DNA of 64,000 bases from Planctomycetota bacterium (GTDB lineage Bacteria > Planctomycetota > UBA8742 > UBA2392), in assembly GCA_020638635.1 (NCBI GenBank), contig JACKIE010000016.1, positions 6,039-70,038 on the forward strand. The letters are read 5' to 3'. Position numbers and translations under genes: made by a program. Below are positions 63,104-64,000 of the stretch, one piece after another (the first letter of the stretch is position 1; each line of letters starts with the position of its first letter). The notes under the pieces were generated by a model. The model was given only the letters and a program-made list of their open reading frames with translations, had not been told where the DNA came from and did no database searches.

Positions 63104-63199
63104 GCCTCACCCCTGTCAACTTTGAAAATGCGGGCAAGCAGTATCGCAGCATGATTCCGCACTGACAACTGTTTTAGGACGCCGCCCGGCAGGCAAAGT

Positions 63200-63481
63200 T
63201 CAGGTCGCAGAGGCGCTGGGTGAAGCCAGTCCGATGCCCAGCAGCGAATTGGAGAGATCGAACACGCGCACCTTGTTGTCCTGCTGGCTGATCACGGTGG
63301 CGGTAAGGTAAAGCGGCTGGCCGGCCTGCGGGTTCTCGCGCACAACGCGCAGCTCGCAGCCCAGCAGCTCGTTGGGGTTGAGAGTGTTGACGGACAGTTC
63401 AACCACGCTGACGTCATCACAATCCGGTATGGGGGGACTTGCTTTCGGATTCCCTGATGAACAGCAATGTTCGAAATCCAC
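63200..63481 (-). CDS. hypothetical protein (93 residues)
   Basis: Reads from a GTG at 63481 as MDFEHCCSSGNPKAS... with a beta-rich second half (VSVVELSVNTLN, GQPLYLTATVISQQDNKVRV). Four Cys in the first 25 residues. It is in the same frame as the gene upstream, separated only by a TGA and nine codons, so it could instead be the C-terminal part of that protein. Function unknown. Confidence 0.4.
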   Translation of the reverse strand: MDFEHCCSSGNPKASPPIPDCDDVSVVELSVNTLNPNELLGCELRVVRENPQAGQPLYLTATVISQQDNKVRVFDLSNSLLGIGLASPSASAT

Positions 63482-63508
63482 CGGCCCGCAATTGGCCTGT
63501 CTCGTACT

Positions 63509-64000
63509 TCAGGTCAACTCCTCGGCTGTCGCGGCGGCGGTATCGAGGAACAGGCGGCCTTCACCGGCCTCAATGGCTTTCCGAAGCTGACGACCGAACT
63601 CCTTGTGCCGCTCTTCCCAATCAAGCCGCGGCGCCAGTTCGGGCGGGTTCACCAGTTGCATGCGGTCGCAGTGCGCGATGGCCTCGTCGTTCTCGCCCAG
63701 ATAAGCGTGCAGGATTGCCAGCATGCAATGATCGTTCGTCGATTCGCGGCATTCGCGAGCCCTTCCCTTGCACAATTCCAGAACCTCTCGCAGATCAATC
63801 GGCTTGAGAACTGGCGGCTGAAATTGCTGCTGCATAGCGGCGGCCATCCCTCTCCACTTTGACTCATGCTCGCGCAAAAGGGCAGCCTGATGTGGATGAT
63901 CCAAGAACATCGGTAGCATTCGGACATCGCGGAGCGCGAGAGTGTGGATGCCAGACATGGGGCGGTATGCACCCGAACTCAGAACCTCAAAGCCGATTTG
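63509..64000 (-). CDS. hypothetical protein, 5' end beyond window
   Basis: The frame is open to the window edge; the ATG at 63958 is probably internal because upstream codons read QIGFEVLSSGAYRP naturally. The visible ~163 residues contain YRPMSGIHTLALRDVRMLP and helix-rich TPR-like segments (ILHAYLGENDEAIAHCDRMQ). It ends at TGA 63509-63511. Function unknown. Confidence 0.55.
   Translation of the reverse strand, partial: QIGFEVLSSGAYRPMSGIHTLALRDVRMLPMFLDHPHQAALLREHESKWRGMAAAMQQQFQPPVLKPIDLREVLELCKGRARECRESTNDHCMLAILHAYLGENDEAIAHCDRMQLVNPPELAPRLDWEERHKEFGRQLRKAIEAGEGRLFLDTAAATAEELT

Overview
The window is a high-GC stretch of a Gram-negative, aerobic or microaerobic bacterial chromosome. 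Planctomycetota or a close relative is my best guess. The hints are many large secreted proteins of unknown function, lipoproteins and outer-membrane-type proteins, abundant intergenic palindromes, a REP-associated tyrosine transposase, a GxxExxY gene and short overlapping operons. No rRNA or taxonomic marker is present, so this is an inference.

Layout. 1-2.7 kb: end of a cbb3 oxidase operon with a tri-haem CcoO/CcoP-like fusion. 2.7-7.0 kb: secreted beta-propeller-like protein, purple-acid-phosphatase-like enzyme, membrane protein. 7.0-10.5 kb: lipid/sugar membrane glycosylation genes (GT39, double LAB_N, GT2). 10.5-11.8 kb: DEAD-box helicase. 13.3-18.4 kb: a MacB-type tripartite export operon divergent from a heavy-metal-associated-domain lipoprotein. 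18.6-20.7 kb: katG. 21.7-25.4 kb: single-chain restriction-modification enzyme plus a partner. 25.7-29.6 kb: thiolase and a dehydrogenase/hydratase fusion. 29.6-30.2 kb: transposase flanked by inverted REPs. 30.3-36.8 kb: TonB-like protein, beta-barrel, and a heterodimeric ABC exporter split by a mobile GxxExxY cassette. 37-39.9 kb: giant secreted protein. 40.2-45.9 kb: purM, a duplicated gene pair, haem-binding protein, pyrR, MnmE-like GTPase. 46-48.3 kb: secreted paralogue pair. 48.35 kb: tRNA-Arg. 48.6-53.8 kb: HTH regulator, CTERM-like protein, two thioredoxin-fold proteins. 53.9-63.1 kb: operon of three roughly 1000-residue secreted paralogues.

The main discovery candidate is selenocysteine use. 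Three genes contain in-frame UGA codons at mechanistically sensible places: the HMA lipoprotein (UxxxU in place of CxxxC), the first MacB-type permease of the divergent exporter (Cys-UGA), and a TlpA-like thioredoxin (UGPC in place of CGPC). In all three, exactly 17 nucleotides after the UGA, a GG dinucleotide sits in the apical loop of a predicted hairpin. This is close to the geometry I recall for the E. coli fdhF SECIS. UGA is used as an ordinary stop elsewhere in the window, so the code is not globally reassigned. The Sec-HMA lipoprotein facing a Sec-permease exporter suggests an undescribed selenium-dependent metal or thiol handling/export module.

A second theme is mobile palindromes: REP pairs flanking the transposase, a REP pair inserted in frame in the restriction enzyme, a GxxExxY cassette with terminal inverted repeats, a duplicated tRNA 3' end and a duplicated thiolase 3' tail.
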